DNA from: Bacteroidia bacterium
GTDB lineage: Bacteria; Bacteroidota; Bacteroidia; Bacteroidales; CAJPTX01
Assembly (NCBI GenBank): GCA_905373475.1
Contig: CAJPTC010000009.1
Location: 12,693-76,692, forward strand
Direction: 5' to 3'
Length of the DNA stretch: 64,000 bases
The notes beneath the pieces were generated by a model. It saw only the letters and a list, made by a program, of their open reading frames with translations, did no database searches and was not told where the DNA came from. Position numbers and translations under genes: made by a program. Of the stretch, positions 18,237-26,615 are shown piece by piece (position 1 is the first letter of the stretch; each line of letters starts with the position of its first letter).

Positions 18237-20175
18237 TCTCGATAATCTCTAGTTCGTAGCTCTCTTCTTCCCACTGCTTCAATAGGGCGGCGTTCGCAGC
18301 TTGTATCTTCTCGTATTCTTGTACTAGCGTTTTAGTATCTGAGTTTTCGTTCAGTTGCGCCATTTGCTCTTCCAAGGCTTTGAGTTGCGCCTCGTATACG
18401 GCGCTTTGTTCTTCTAGGCGTGCGATGGATTTGCGGCGTTTATTTAGTTCGTTCTCGTATTGTTTCTTTTGTTTCCACTTCTCACCCGCGCTCTTTTCCG
18501 TCCCGCCTTTTGCTTTCTTGTCGTTTTCTTTCTTGGCACGCGCCTGATTCAGTTCCTCAAGCCCCTGCATACGTCGGTGTTCGAGAAACACATTGATGCC
18601 CCCAAGGTGTTCGTGTACACGTCCGTGTGAGAATTCATAGACCTTATCCACGAGCCCGTCGAGAAAATCGCGGTCGTGCGATACCAGAATCAGCGTCCCG
18701 TTATATTTTAGCAAGGCTTGTTTCAGTACATCCTTGGCTTGCATATCCAGATGGTTCGTGGGCTCATCCAAGATCAGGAGGTTGTACGGACGAAGCATCA
18801 GTTTTGCCATAGCTAACCGATTGCGTTCGCCTCCCGAGAGCACTTGCACCTTCTTATCGACGTCTTCGCCACGAAAAAGAAAAGCGGCAAGGATGTCGCG
18901 AATCTTAGTGCGAATATCGCCCGTAGCTACCTCATCGATGGTATCATAAACAGTACGTTCGGGATTCAATACCGCCTTTTGGTTCTGTGCAAAATACCCC
19001 AACAGTACATTGTGCCCCAGTTTTAATTCGCCCGACTCGTAGGGTAATTCACCCTTGATGCAACGCACCAGTGTTGTTTTACCCTCTCCGTTGCGCCCTA
19101 CAAAAGCTACTTTTTCGCCACGCCGAATTGTGATATTCGCATTGCGGAATACTACGTGATCGCCAAACTGTTTTGACACATCGTGTGCCGAGACTACCAC
19201 ATCGCCTGAACGCGGCGCATCGGGGAAACGGACGTGAATCTGCGTATTATCCTCTTCTTCAACCTCAATGCGTTCCAACTTCTCTAACTGCTTTATGCGT
19301 GCTTGCACTTGGTTAGATTTGGTCGGTTTGTAACGAAAGCGCTCAATGAAATCCTCTGTTTTTTCTATCAGCTCCTGCTGGTTTTCGTAGGCAGCCAGCT
19401 GTTGCTCGCGCTGTTCGGCACGCAATGCTTTGAATTTCGTATAGGGTACATTGAACGAATAGGCTCGTTTGAGTGATATTTCTATGGTTTTATTCGTCAC
19501 GGTGTCTAAAAAACGTCTATCGTGCGAAATGAGAACCAAAGCACCGCGATACTCTTTTAGGTAGTCTTCCAACCATTGGATAGACTCAATATCTAGGTGG
19601 TTTGTCGGCTCATCAAGGAGTAGGAGATCGGCGCCTGCCAAGAGTATTTTGGCAAGTTCTACACGCATACGCCAACCGCCACTTAGCGTTGAGGTAGGCT
19701 GTGAAAATTGCTCACGTTCAAACCCTAAGCCGAGCAGCGTTTGTTCAGCCTGTGCCTCTTGTTGTGCACCGCCCATCAGGTGATGCCGCTCAGTGAGTTC
19801 CGCCAAACGCACTGCCATTTCTGTGGCTTCGTCGGCATCCTGGAATTGTCCCCCTTGCAACAATGCTTCTAGGTGCTCTATTTTTGCTTCCAGCGCTTTC
19901 AATTCGCCAAATGCAGAAAGCGTTTCTTCCAGTATGCTTCGAGTATCTGTATAGGCAATGTGCTGCGCCAAATGCCCAATAGCCAGATCGGCTGCACGTG
20001 CCACATTGCCTTCGCTGGGTTCTAGTTCGCCGCAAATCACTCGGAATAGGGTACTCTTCCCTGTTCCATTGCGCCCTACAAGCCCTATACGATCGCGTGC
20101 TCCTATCAACAACGATATGTCGGAGAATAGTTCCTCGCCCTGAAAGCGTACTCCTACATGATCCAAAGAAATCAT
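18217..20175 (-). CDS. ABC-F family ribosome-associated ATPase
   Basis: This is a 652-residue protein with two ABC domains and no membrane part. Walker A motifs are GRNGTGKSTLF and GRNGEGKTTLV, with signatures LSGGWRMR and LSGGERNR and Walker B LLLLDEPTNHLD and LLILDEPTNHLD. The inter-domain linker (about 235-320) is charged, and a C-terminal coiled coil of about 100 residues (ENELNKRRKSIARLEEQ) resembles Uup/YheS members. ABC-F proteins act on the ribosome E site in translation rescue or antibiotic protection; the subtype is not certain. It leads an operon with rlmB and pdxB. Confidence 0.9.
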   Translation of the reverse strand: MISLDHVGVRFQGEELFSDISLLIGARDRIGLVGRNGTGKSTLFRVICGELEPSEGNVARAADLAIGHLAQHIAYTDTRSILEETLSAFGELKALEAKIEHLEALLQGGQFQDADEATEMAVRLAELTERHHLMGGAQQEAQAEQTLLGLGFEREQFSQPTSTLSGGWRMRVELAKILLAGADLLLLDEPTNHLDIESIQWLEDYLKEYRGALVLISHDRRFLDTVTNKTIEISLKRAYSFNVPYTKFKALRAEQREQQLAAYENQQELIEKTEDFIERFRYKPTKSNQVQARIKQLEKLERIEVEEEDNTQIHVRFPDAPRSGDVVVSAHDVSKQFGDHVVFRNANITIRRGEKVAFVGRNGEGKTTLVRCIKGELPYESGELKLGHNVLLGYFAQNQKAVLNPERTVYDTIDEVATGDIRTKIRDILAAFLFRGEDVDKKVQVLSGGERNRLAMAKLMLRPYNLLILDEPTNHLDMQAKDVLKQALLKYNGTLILVSHDRDFLDGLVDKVYEFSHGRVHEHLGGINVFLEHRRMQGLEELNQARAKKENDKKAKGGTEKSAGEKWKQKKQYENELNKRRKSIARLEEQSAVYEAQLKALEEQMAQLNENSDTKTLVQEYEKIQAANAALLKQWEEESYELEIIENEGLPE

Positions 20176-20198
20176 CCTCGCCCCCTTATTCCTATTTG

Positions 20199-20206
20199 CA
20201 AAGATA
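20199..20206 (-). promoter_or_regulatory. -7 box of the ABC-F/rlmB/pdxB operon
   Basis: On the minus strand TATCTTTG matches TAnnTTTG, predicting a start near 20194 and a 19-base leader. Confidence 0.5.
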
Positions 20207-20345
20207 GGCGATTTGTGCCTCGTACCCCTATAGGTTTTTTGTGGCGATCTATAGGTTGCTTGCGCGCAGACGAGCGTTAGAATATATGCGGTAAACTACG
20301 CCAACAAATGAGGGGTGGCGATTAAAGGGGCTAACACCGAGAAAA

Positions 20346-21071
20346 TCAATCTGCCGAGTAGCTGGGCAAGTTGATATTAGCTTTAGCTGCTTGTGCTAAT
20401 TGTATGCTTCGTGGGAGTCTGTAGTTTTTCCCCTCCTTGTAGAAATTCCCGCCAGTCTGCATGAAATAGAAACCAACACCTGCCTCTTGGCACTGACGCC
20501 GCAGGTCTAGTATCCATTCGTAGCGGCAAGGACGTGCTCCGCGTCCAGTTTCTCCACCTACAGTAATTTTTTCTATACCACTCAATGTGCCATGAAAATT
20601 GATAGGCGTAAGCATAGGTTCTACAATTATTTCTCTATGCACAAGTGGAGTAGCGTTAAAGAGCATCAGGCGTTCGTCTGCGCGCTGCTGATTTTCCATT
20701 GTACAACCTACAAATATGCGCGCTTTTATCTTTTCCCAGTAGGGTGGTAAACAGAAGCGAATTCGTTCGGGGCGTTTGGTTATCATGTAAAATGTCAGAT
20801 CCTCGCGCATCTGCATCATCTGCCAAGCCTCATTGCGCCAAACATCCATCTCTTCGATGAAGAAGTCGGAGGAAAAACAGGTCATGAGCATGCTCCCTGA
20901 TGGAATCTTCCAATCCCCCTTACGGTTTCGCTCCAGTGGCGAATAAAAAGATGCAGTCTTGCGTACAACGTTGGTATCTATGCCGTTTTCTTCATCTCTG
21001 GCGAATACGAAACAGTGAGCGCATCCTTCGCTTTTTCGGTGACACCCATGGATGAGATTCCAAAAAATCAT
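20346..21071 (-). CDS. DUF5131 (phage Gp37/Gp68-like) protein
   Basis: This 241-residue protein resembles the phage Gp37/Gp68 family. The N-terminal HGCHRKSEGCAHCF has three Cys in a spacing that recalls a radical-SAM cluster site (C-X6-C-X2-C), followed by FSSDFF, TKRPERI, GCTMENQQRADER and TVGGETGRGARPC typical of the family, and a late MQTGG. The biochemical activity is unknown; iron-sulphur/SAM chemistry is inferred from the Cys pattern and family assignments. Its ATG overlaps the preceding stop (ATGA), so it is coupled to the YjbR-like gene. Confidence 0.82.
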   Translation of the reverse strand: MIFWNLIHGCHRKSEGCAHCFVFARDEENGIDTNVVRKTASFYSPLERNRKGDWKIPSGSMLMTCFSSDFFIEEMDVWRNEAWQMMQMREDLTFYMITKRPERIRFCLPPYWEKIKARIFVGCTMENQQRADERLMLFNATPLVHREIIVEPMLTPINFHGTLSGIEKITVGGETGRGARPCRYEWILDLRRQCQEAGVGFYFMQTGGNFYKEGKNYRLPRSIQLAQAAKANINLPSYSAD

Positions 21072-21406
21072 TTTCTCTTTTGTACTATTGCAAAAGAATC
21101 GGCGATGAGACGCTTAATAAGCTTCGTCTCTGCCCGTGTAGCATCTAGTCCGAGCCAATATTTTCGATTTCCGTTATAGGGAGGTGTTAAGCAATAATCA
21201 TATTGCTCTAGGAGCGAAGCAAGCTCTTCTGCATGGTATTTTATCGTAACGCGGCGCAGATTGTTGATATCAAAATAACAGAAAATATGTCCATTGATGT
21301 AGAAAGCAAGCACATCGCGTGCTGCTTTGAACTGCTGAAAAGGGAATTTTTCTTCCACTTTGGTAGAGAGTGACAGACAGTACGCACGAAGTTCTTCCAG
21401 TTCCAT
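21068..21406 (-). CDS. MmcQ/YjbR family protein
   Basis: This is a 112-residue small protein of the YjbR fold: start LRAYCLSLSTKVEEKFPF, a central WFDINN-like sheet (ICYFDINN, here FCYFDINN) and an end with LGLDATRAETKLIKRLIADSF. Members are described as DNA-binding-like (CyaY-type fold), but function is not well established. It sits four bases from the esterase stop upstream and overlaps the DUF5131 start. Confidence 0.85.
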   Translation of the reverse strand: MELEELRAYCLSLSTKVEEKFPFQQFKAARDVLAFYINGHIFCYFDINNLRRVTIKYHAEELASLLEQYDYCLTPPYNGNRKYWLGLDATRAETKLIKRLIADSFAIVQKRK

Positions 21407-21409
21407 TTC

Positions 21410-22084
21410 TCACAGCGTCAGATTCCAAATAAAACCACGAGCTGTGCGTTCGGAAACATTGTGAAAGTGATTACCTTCGTTCCATTCTAAAATGGTGCGT
21501 TCGTCGCCGAGTTGTGAGAGCAATATTTTGTGATACGCGCGCAGATTCTCGCCTACTTGGGCTATAGATTTATTCTTTGCAAACTCTTCCTTGTTGCCAA
21601 GGCTCATATATACCTGCTGCGCTAGCGTACGATGCTTTTGTACATATTCTAACCATCCCTCGATCCAGACCGACGGCGAGGCGGCCGCAATGCCCATAAA
21701 AGCATTTGTTTGCATAGAAGCCCACAAAGCAAATAATCCCCCCAGCGAGTATCCGCCTAAAATGCAGGGTAGCACCCCAAAGCGCGATTGTAGTGTAATG
21801 AGTAGCTCTTGCTCAATGTATGTGAGTGTGTCGTGAGCATGTTCACCAACGCCTTCTCTTTTCGATACTGCACGATCTGCCCAAGGCATCAATTCCTTTT
21901 CCCAATCCGATACTTCGAAGGCTACGATTAGTAATGCCTTGTTGTTCTCTGTTAGCAAAACGACTTCTTCTTCCCATCGCGAGTATTCTCGTTCCACTAT
22001 GGGTTGAATAAGGAGAGTTTTAGGATGTTCTCCGCAATAAATTCGGCATACCTTCCCGCCTATTTTTTGTATATCGTATTGCAT
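21410..22084 (-). CDS. alpha/beta hydrolase (esterase-like)
   Basis: This 224-residue predicted hydrolase has the nucleophile elbow GGYSLGG and a late His in NEGNHFHN. The fold resembles the putative esterase/EstD group; the natural substrate is unknown. The frame could begin at a TTG at 22105, but a -7 box predicts transcription from about 22111, leaving almost no leader, so the ATG at 22084 is preferred. It heads a compact three-gene operon with the YjbR and DUF5131 genes. Confidence 0.75.
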   Translation of the reverse strand: MQYDIQKIGGKVCRIYCGEHPKTLLIQPIVEREYSRWEEEVVLLTENNKALLIVAFEVSDWEKELMPWADRAVSKREGVGEHAHDTLTYIEQELLITLQSRFGVLPCILGGYSLGGLFALWASMQTNAFMGIAAASPSVWIEGWLEYVQKHRTLAQQVYMSLGNKEEFAKNKSIAQVGENLRAYHKILLSQLGDERTILEWNEGNHFHNVSERTARGFIWNLTL

Positions 22085-22115
22085 AGCTTCGTAATCGAGC
22101 GCCAAGATGATAACT

Positions 22116-22123
22116 CAAAGCTA
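22116..22123 (-). promoter_or_regulatory. -7 box of the esterase/YjbR/DUF5131 operon
   Basis: On the minus strand TAGCTTTG matches TAnnTTTG. Predicted start near 22111, 27 bases before the preferred ATG. Confidence 0.45.
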
Positions 22124-22324
22124 CTCTATTTCGTGGTAAATAGCGGGAGGATATCGTACTACGTTACGTCTGTCCGCACGGGAAAGAATTTAGCCCGTGC
22201 ATTAACACTTTCTTCGAGTACGCTATATACTATGTATATCCTTCTATCGGAGACGCCCAAATTCATATTTTTTTTGAACAGGAGTGAGGCTTACTCGATG
22301 CAAATTCTGTGCAGCGCGTTACAA

Positions 22325-22351
22325 ATAACGGCGTGCTTAGCACGCCGTTAT
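22325..22351 (-). terminator. hairpin after the first chemoreceptor gene
   Basis: A 12-bp perfect stem (ATAACGGCGTGC/GCACGCCGTTAT) with a three-base loop lies 38 bases past the receptor stop. The T tract on the minus strand is short (TTATTTGT). The remaining gap back to 22124 shows nothing recognisable. Confidence 0.6.
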
Positions 22352-22389
22352 CTCCCTAATATCTTCTACTGAAATCTGTTCAATTTTGC

Positions 22390-24105
22390 CTATACCGTGA
22401 ATTGTTTCATTAACTCGCGGAGTGCATGTGCCTGCGAATCCAGCTGTTCGGCACTCGTGGTCATCTCCTCGCTCGTAGAGGCATTTTGTTGTACTACGTC
22501 GTTGAGCTGGAGAATAGCGGAGTTAATTTGTTCCACGCCCGAGCGTTGTTCTTGGCTGGCAAGCGATATTTCTTGTACTAACTGCGCAGTTCTGGAAACG
22601 TCTGGAATTACCGCAATGAGCTCATCTTTCGCCTCGTCGGTCACCCGTACTGCTACCTGGGAGAGGCTCTGTATTTCGTCTGCCGCTACTTTACTCCGCT
22701 CAGCCAGTTTTCTTACCTCAGAGGCAACTACCGAGAAGCCGCGTCCATGCTCGCCTGCTCGCGCTGCTTCTACTGCAGCATTGAGGGCAAGGATATTGGT
22801 CTGTACCGCAATTTCGCTAATTACATTGATTTTGCTTACAATATCGCGCACTGCTTCAGACACCTTTTGTGCTCCCGCTCCCACATTATTGATGCGCTGT
22901 TCCATGTTCTTGGCAATAGATTCTGTCTCCATGGCACTGTGCGTATTGGCATCAATTCCAGCGGCCATCTCTCCCATGGCGCTACTGATCTCTTCGGCAC
23001 TGGCGGCCTGCGAATTTGCCCCCTCGGCGAGTTGTTGCGATACGTTGGAAAGAGCACCAGATGCCGAGGCTACATTTTCCATCCCGCTTACAACAGCGCC
23101 GACGGTTTGACGAATCATCCCCGTCATCTGTTTCAGGGAGCGAGCAAGAGCCGCAAATTCATCTTTACCGTTGATTGAGCGTTGATCAGCACGTAGACGG
23201 AAATCGCCCGTTGCACATGTATTTACTTCCTCAACCGCACCCTTTATAATTAGCGCCAAGTATCGTGCTAAAAGCACAGAGACTGTCACAGCAGCCGCAA
23301 TGAGAGTCAAAAGAATTAGAATAGTCCAGAACAACATCTTGCTTTCTAATTGCGCTCTGTACTGATAACTCCCCTCTGAAATAGAAAGGACGTTGTTCGC
23401 CACTTTTTCGCTCAGATCGACAAGTACTTGCCACGAGGCAACAGCTTCTTCTGCTATGGGCAACAATGTTTTTAACAGCGTGCGGTAGTTCTCCACTTTT
23501 TCATAAATCCATGCAGGCAGACCAGCAGGTAGCGGACGCTCCGCGATAGCAGCAGCCTCGCGTAGATAGGAGACCTGCATTAGGTCAAAGTAGCGCTGGA
23601 AGTTGCGAACCGATTTTACTGTGATGTAAGATACCGCGGCATACTGCCCCGAAGCGCCCACCTCGTCTACAAATTCCTCCAGTTTTTTCCCAATCTCTTC
23701 GTTATGGCTCTGAAGTTCTTCGCGTATCTTCCGATAGGTGTGAATGTGGCTTGAGTATTCGGCAAAGTCTTTTCCCAGTGTAACAGTGCGTTCGTGAAGC
23801 TCATCAAGCCCCATGCTCTGCAAAGACTTCTTGGCACTCTCTACGGCAGTAGCTACGCTATCTAGACAATTTTGCGCAAGCGTGAAATTCGATTCCGATA
23901 GCGATGCGTTAAAAACGCGCATAGCCATGCGTGCGTTAACAAAATTGGTCTCAGCATAGCGCACATCAGATTCAATGCCCGCTGCCAGCATAGAACGGTT
24001 GGAAAGAGTTGTTACAACAAAGGCGCCGATCCCTCCAAAAACAAGTACAATACCAAATGCAAGATTAAGCTTTGCGCGTATACGCAGGTTGGAAAACGTT
24101 AACAT
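22390..24105 (-). CDS. methyl-accepting chemotaxis protein with helical sensor domain
   Basis: This is a 571-residue transmembrane receptor. TM1 is at about 13-33. An all-helical extracytoplasmic sensor of about 240 residues follows, longer than a simple four-helix bundle and possibly of the HBM type. TM2 is at about 272-295, then HAMP, then the coiled-coil signalling domain with hairpin tip VQTNILALNAAVEAARAGEH. No CheR-binding pentapeptide is present at the end (ELMKQFTV). It should relay a periplasmic ligand signal to a CheA/CheW complex, yet no che or motility gene lies in this window. It is divergent from tonB. The ligand is unknown. Confidence 0.92.
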   Translation of the reverse strand: MLTFSNLRIRAKLNLAFGIVLVFGGIGAFVVTTLSNRSMLAAGIESDVRYAETNFVNARMAMRVFNASLSESNFTLAQNCLDSVATAVESAKKSLQSMGLDELHERTVTLGKDFAEYSSHIHTYRKIREELQSHNEEIGKKLEEFVDEVGASGQYAAVSYITVKSVRNFQRYFDLMQVSYLREAAAIAERPLPAGLPAWIYEKVENYRTLLKTLLPIAEEAVASWQVLVDLSEKVANNVLSISEGSYQYRAQLESKMLFWTILILLTLIAAAVTVSVLLARYLALIIKGAVEEVNTCATGDFRLRADQRSINGKDEFAALARSLKQMTGMIRQTVGAVVSGMENVASASGALSNVSQQLAEGANSQAASAEEISSAMGEMAAGIDANTHSAMETESIAKNMEQRINNVGAGAQKVSEAVRDIVSKINVISEIAVQTNILALNAAVEAARAGEHGRGFSVVASEVRKLAERSKVAADEIQSLSQVAVRVTDEAKDELIAVIPDVSRTAQLVQEISLASQEQRSGVEQINSAILQLNDVVQQNASTSEEMTTSAEQLDSQAHALRELMKQFTV

Positions 24106-24297
24106 TAGCGAATGTTATTTTTAGTTCTGCTCTACCAGAAACGAACAAAGTGGAACTCTGGTTGCATTTTGTTGGCTATGGAATTTGCAAGGATATTCGT
24201 ATCGACACAGCGCGTCGCTATGTCAGCAAAAATCACGTGTGGAAGAGCTATCGATGTATTGAGAGGAGTACGAGATAATGAGCCCCAAGGCAAGTCT

Positions 24298-24318
24298 AGG
24301 AAAGACTATATCTTTCCT
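24298..24318. repeat. perfect inverted repeat in the receptor/tonB gap
   Basis: AGGAAAGA and TCTTTCCT flank a five-base loop. No T tract follows, so it is not a standard terminator; it could be a regulator site. The 409-base gap 24106-24514 otherwise holds only the tonB promoter candidate. Confidence 0.4.
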
Positions 24319-24413
24319 CCTCCAAAATGCTATTAGTGCAGTTTGCGTACCATGGCACTGCGCTCTTTTCGTCTTGTTACGCGCAATGAGTTCGCTGTGG
24401 CACGTACATTGTG

Positions 24414-24421
24414 TAATTTTG
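24414..24421 (+). promoter_or_regulatory. -7 box upstream of tonB
   Basis: TAATTTTG matches TAnnTTTG, with a start predicted near 24426 and an 89-base leader. The -33 region is not convincing. Confidence 0.35.
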
Positions 24422-24514
24422 TAGTACAAAGAAAAAAAAGTATTTTTGGACTCGGGAAGGCTGAGGTTTGTGCTTTCTCTAAACGGCGAGGAGAAACAAA
24501 AGTAAACTGCGAAG

Positions 24515-25213
24515 ATGGAAGTTAAGAAGGCAAAAAAGAGCAATTTGCAATACTACAAGACGATATTCTTCTTGGGCGGGTTGAATATTGCGCTTCTAGT
24601 CTGTTTAGTGCTAATTAACTGGCAGAGCAAGTACGAATATAACACAGAGATTACCAATCAGCCAGTTCTAATAGTAGAGCAAGAAGAAATCCCGATGACA
24701 CAACAGGAGGAGCAGAAGCCCGAAATGGCGCCACCAGAAGCTCCAAAGATTATCTCGCGGATTAATCTTGTAGATCGTCAGGTGAACCTTGACGCAGATT
24801 TTGACCCCTTCAATACCGAGTTGAACGAAGGAGCTTCGGTAGATGTCTATGAATATACTGAGCCTGCCGCAGAAGCGGAAGTAGAAGAAGAAGAAGTCTT
24901 CTATTTTGTAGAAGAGATGCCGAGTTTCCGTGGAGGTGGCTTGGATGCTTTCCGTCAGTACATTAAAGAGAACACCCGTTATCCCGAAGCTGCTGCTGAG
25001 GTTGGTATTCAGGGCAAGGTACAGGTGGCTTTTGTGGTAGAACCCGATGGTTCGGTGGGGCGCGTGCGTGTTGTTCGTAGTGTAGACCCTATTCTAGACA
25101 AAGAGGCTGTGCGTGTGGTTAAATCTAGTCCTAAATGGACGCCTGGTAAACAACGCGGTAAGCCTGCTCGTGTAGGTTATACGATACCTGTTGTATTCTT
25201 CCTACAGAGTTAG
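24515..25213 (+). CDS. TonB family energy transducer
   Basis: This 232-residue protein has one N-terminal membrane anchor (about 16-36), a periplasmic stretch with acidic and Pro-rich parts (about 45-125) and a C-terminal TonB domain (about 140-232). The domain shows TRYPEAAAEVGIQGKV, VVEPDGSVGRVRVVRS and the ending PVVFFLQS. It couples the proton motive force to outer-membrane TonB-dependent transporters, with ExbB/ExbD not in view. It ends before a strong terminator, so it is monocistronic. Confidence 0.93.
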   Translation: MEVKKAKKSNLQYYKTIFFLGGLNIALLVCLVLINWQSKYEYNTEITNQPVLIVEQEEIPMTQQEEQKPEMAPPEAPKIISRINLVDRQVNLDADFDPFNTELNEGASVDVYEYTEPAAEAEVEEEEVFYFVEEMPSFRGGGLDAFRQYIKENTRYPEAAAEVGIQGKVQVAFVVEPDGSVGRVRVVRSVDPILDKEAVRVVKSSPKWTPGKQRGKPARVGYTIPVVFFLQS

Positions 25214-25245
25214 TAAGATCTCTTTTTACCATATTTTTATGATAG

Positions 25246-25281
25246 AACGTTCCGCTCTCCTGTAGAGTGGGACGTTTTTTT
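25246..25281 (+). terminator. terminator after tonB
   Basis: A 13-bp stem with two G-U pairs (25246-25258 with 25264-25276) and a five-base loop is followed by a T7 run. Confidence 0.9.
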
Positions 25282-25298
25282 AACCCTTAAGTTCCCTT

Positions 25299-26462
25299 AT
25301 GATAGAGATACAGAACAAGCCTCGCGAAAAATGCGTCGTGGTAGCTTTACGGCTCGGCGAACAGCCCATAGCGCAGGTGAATGACTACCTTGACGAACTC
25401 TGTTTCCTTGTTGAAACCGCTGGTGGCGTCGTGGAAAAACGTTTCGTGCAGCATGCTAACGAGATTAACCCTAAGAGCTACATAGGGCGCGGTAAAGCAG
25501 CCGAAATAGCAGATTATATTGCCACCAATGAGATTGATTTGGTGGTTTTTGACGATGAGTTAAAAGCCACCCAGCAGCGCAACCTCGAGGCAGAATTCAA
25601 GGTGCGCGTAATGGATAGAACGGGGCTCATACTCGATATTTTCGCAGCTCACGCCAGGACGGCTCATTCGCGTTTGCAAGTAGAATTGGCACAGTACGAA
25701 TACCTCCTGCCGCGTTTAGCAGGTATGTGGACTCACCTTGAGCGACAGCGTGGCGGTATTGGTATGCGTGGCCCAGGTGAACGGGAAATAGAGACCGACC
25801 GCCGTGTGATTCATAGCCGTATAGCCAAGCTCAAACACGAATTGGCTGAGGTCGATGCACAGTTCCGTGTGCAGCGCAAGAATCGTAACAACATAATGCG
25901 TGTTTCATTGGTGGGATATACCAATGTGGGGAAATCTACCATCATGAATTACCTCTCGGGGAGCGAACTTTTGGCCGAGAACAAACTTTTTGCAACGCTC
26001 GATACAACAGTGCGACGGATAGCTGCGGCGGGGGTACGCTTCTTGCTATCCGACACGGTAGGTTTTATACGCAAGCTACCTACGCAACTCGTTGAGTCGT
26101 TCAAATCTACCCTCGATGAGGTACGAGAAGCCGACCTCCTTCTTCATGTCGTAGATGTATCGCATCCCGCGTTCCTCGAACAGATGTCGTCCGTGCAAAA
26201 TATTCTCGTAGAAATCGGAGCTGGCGATAAAGAGCAAATCGTAATCTTCAATAAGATAGACCTGTACCGTAACCCAGAGCGCGATCCGTATGACCTAAGC
26301 GATGAGGCTGATGCGCTTCGTACCCTCGCCGAATTGCAACAGATGTGGTTTGCAAAAGAGGATAGGCGTTGTATTTTTGTTTCGGCGGCACAAGGTACTA
26401 ACATGACGGCGCTGCGCGAAATGCTTTTTCAACGCTGTGCGTCAAACGGATTTGAGAATTAG
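25299..26462 (+). CDS. hflX: ribosome-associated GTPase HflX
   Basis: This 387-residue GTPase has an N-terminal HflX domain with YIGRGKAAEIADYI, the conserved GMRGPGEREIETDRR linker (residues 162-176), G1 GYTNVGKST, G2/G3 including LDTTVRRI and SDTVGFI, and G4 IFNKIDL. HflX splits stalled 70S ribosomes under stress. It starts 18 bases after the tonB terminator and probably has its own promoter close to or inside that region. Confidence 0.95.
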   Translation: MIEIQNKPREKCVVVALRLGEQPIAQVNDYLDELCFLVETAGGVVEKRFVQHANEINPKSYIGRGKAAEIADYIATNEIDLVVFDDELKATQQRNLEAEFKVRVMDRTGLILDIFAAHARTAHSRLQVELAQYEYLLPRLAGMWTHLERQRGGIGMRGPGEREIETDRRVIHSRIAKLKHELAEVDAQFRVQRKNRNNIMRVSLVGYTNVGKSTIMNYLSGSELLAENKLFATLDTTVRRIAAAGVRFLLSDTVGFIRKLPTQLVESFKSTLDEVREADLLLHVVDVSHPAFLEQMSSVQNILVEIGAGDKEQIVIFNKIDLYRNPERDPYDLSDEADALRTLAELQQMWFAKEDRRCIFVSAAQGTNMTALREMLFQRCASNGFEN

Positions 26463-26488
26463 CGCCTACAAACAATACAATTCAAACC

Positions 26489-26520
26489 GTTCATTGTTCT
26501 GCCTGAAACAGACAGTGAAC
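26489..26520 (+). terminator. hairpin after hflX
   Basis: Arms GTTCATTGTTCTG and CAGACAGTGAAC fold with one G-U pair around a seven-base loop, 27 bases past the hflX stop. There is no T run, so it may be a weak terminator or an mRNA end stabiliser. Confidence 0.45.
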
Positions 26521-26535
26521 CCTTATGCTCTTAAA

Positions 26536-26543
26536 TACTTTTG
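26536..26543 (+). promoter_or_regulatory. -7 box upstream of priA
   Basis: TACTTTTG matches TAnnTTTG; start predicted near 26548, 68 bases before the priA ATG. Confidence 0.4.
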
Positions 26544-26615
26544 TACTGAACGAACCTGCCTGATTTAACACGCTAGGCAGTATTTTCGTAAACTCAACAG
26601 GACGCCGAATTGCCC

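Noticed and set aside
22397..23110. Long plus-strand frame of 237 residues inside the first chemoreceptor gene
   Set aside because: Low-complexity Ser/Ala/Cys-rich translation antisense to the conserved signalling domain; it is a shadow.
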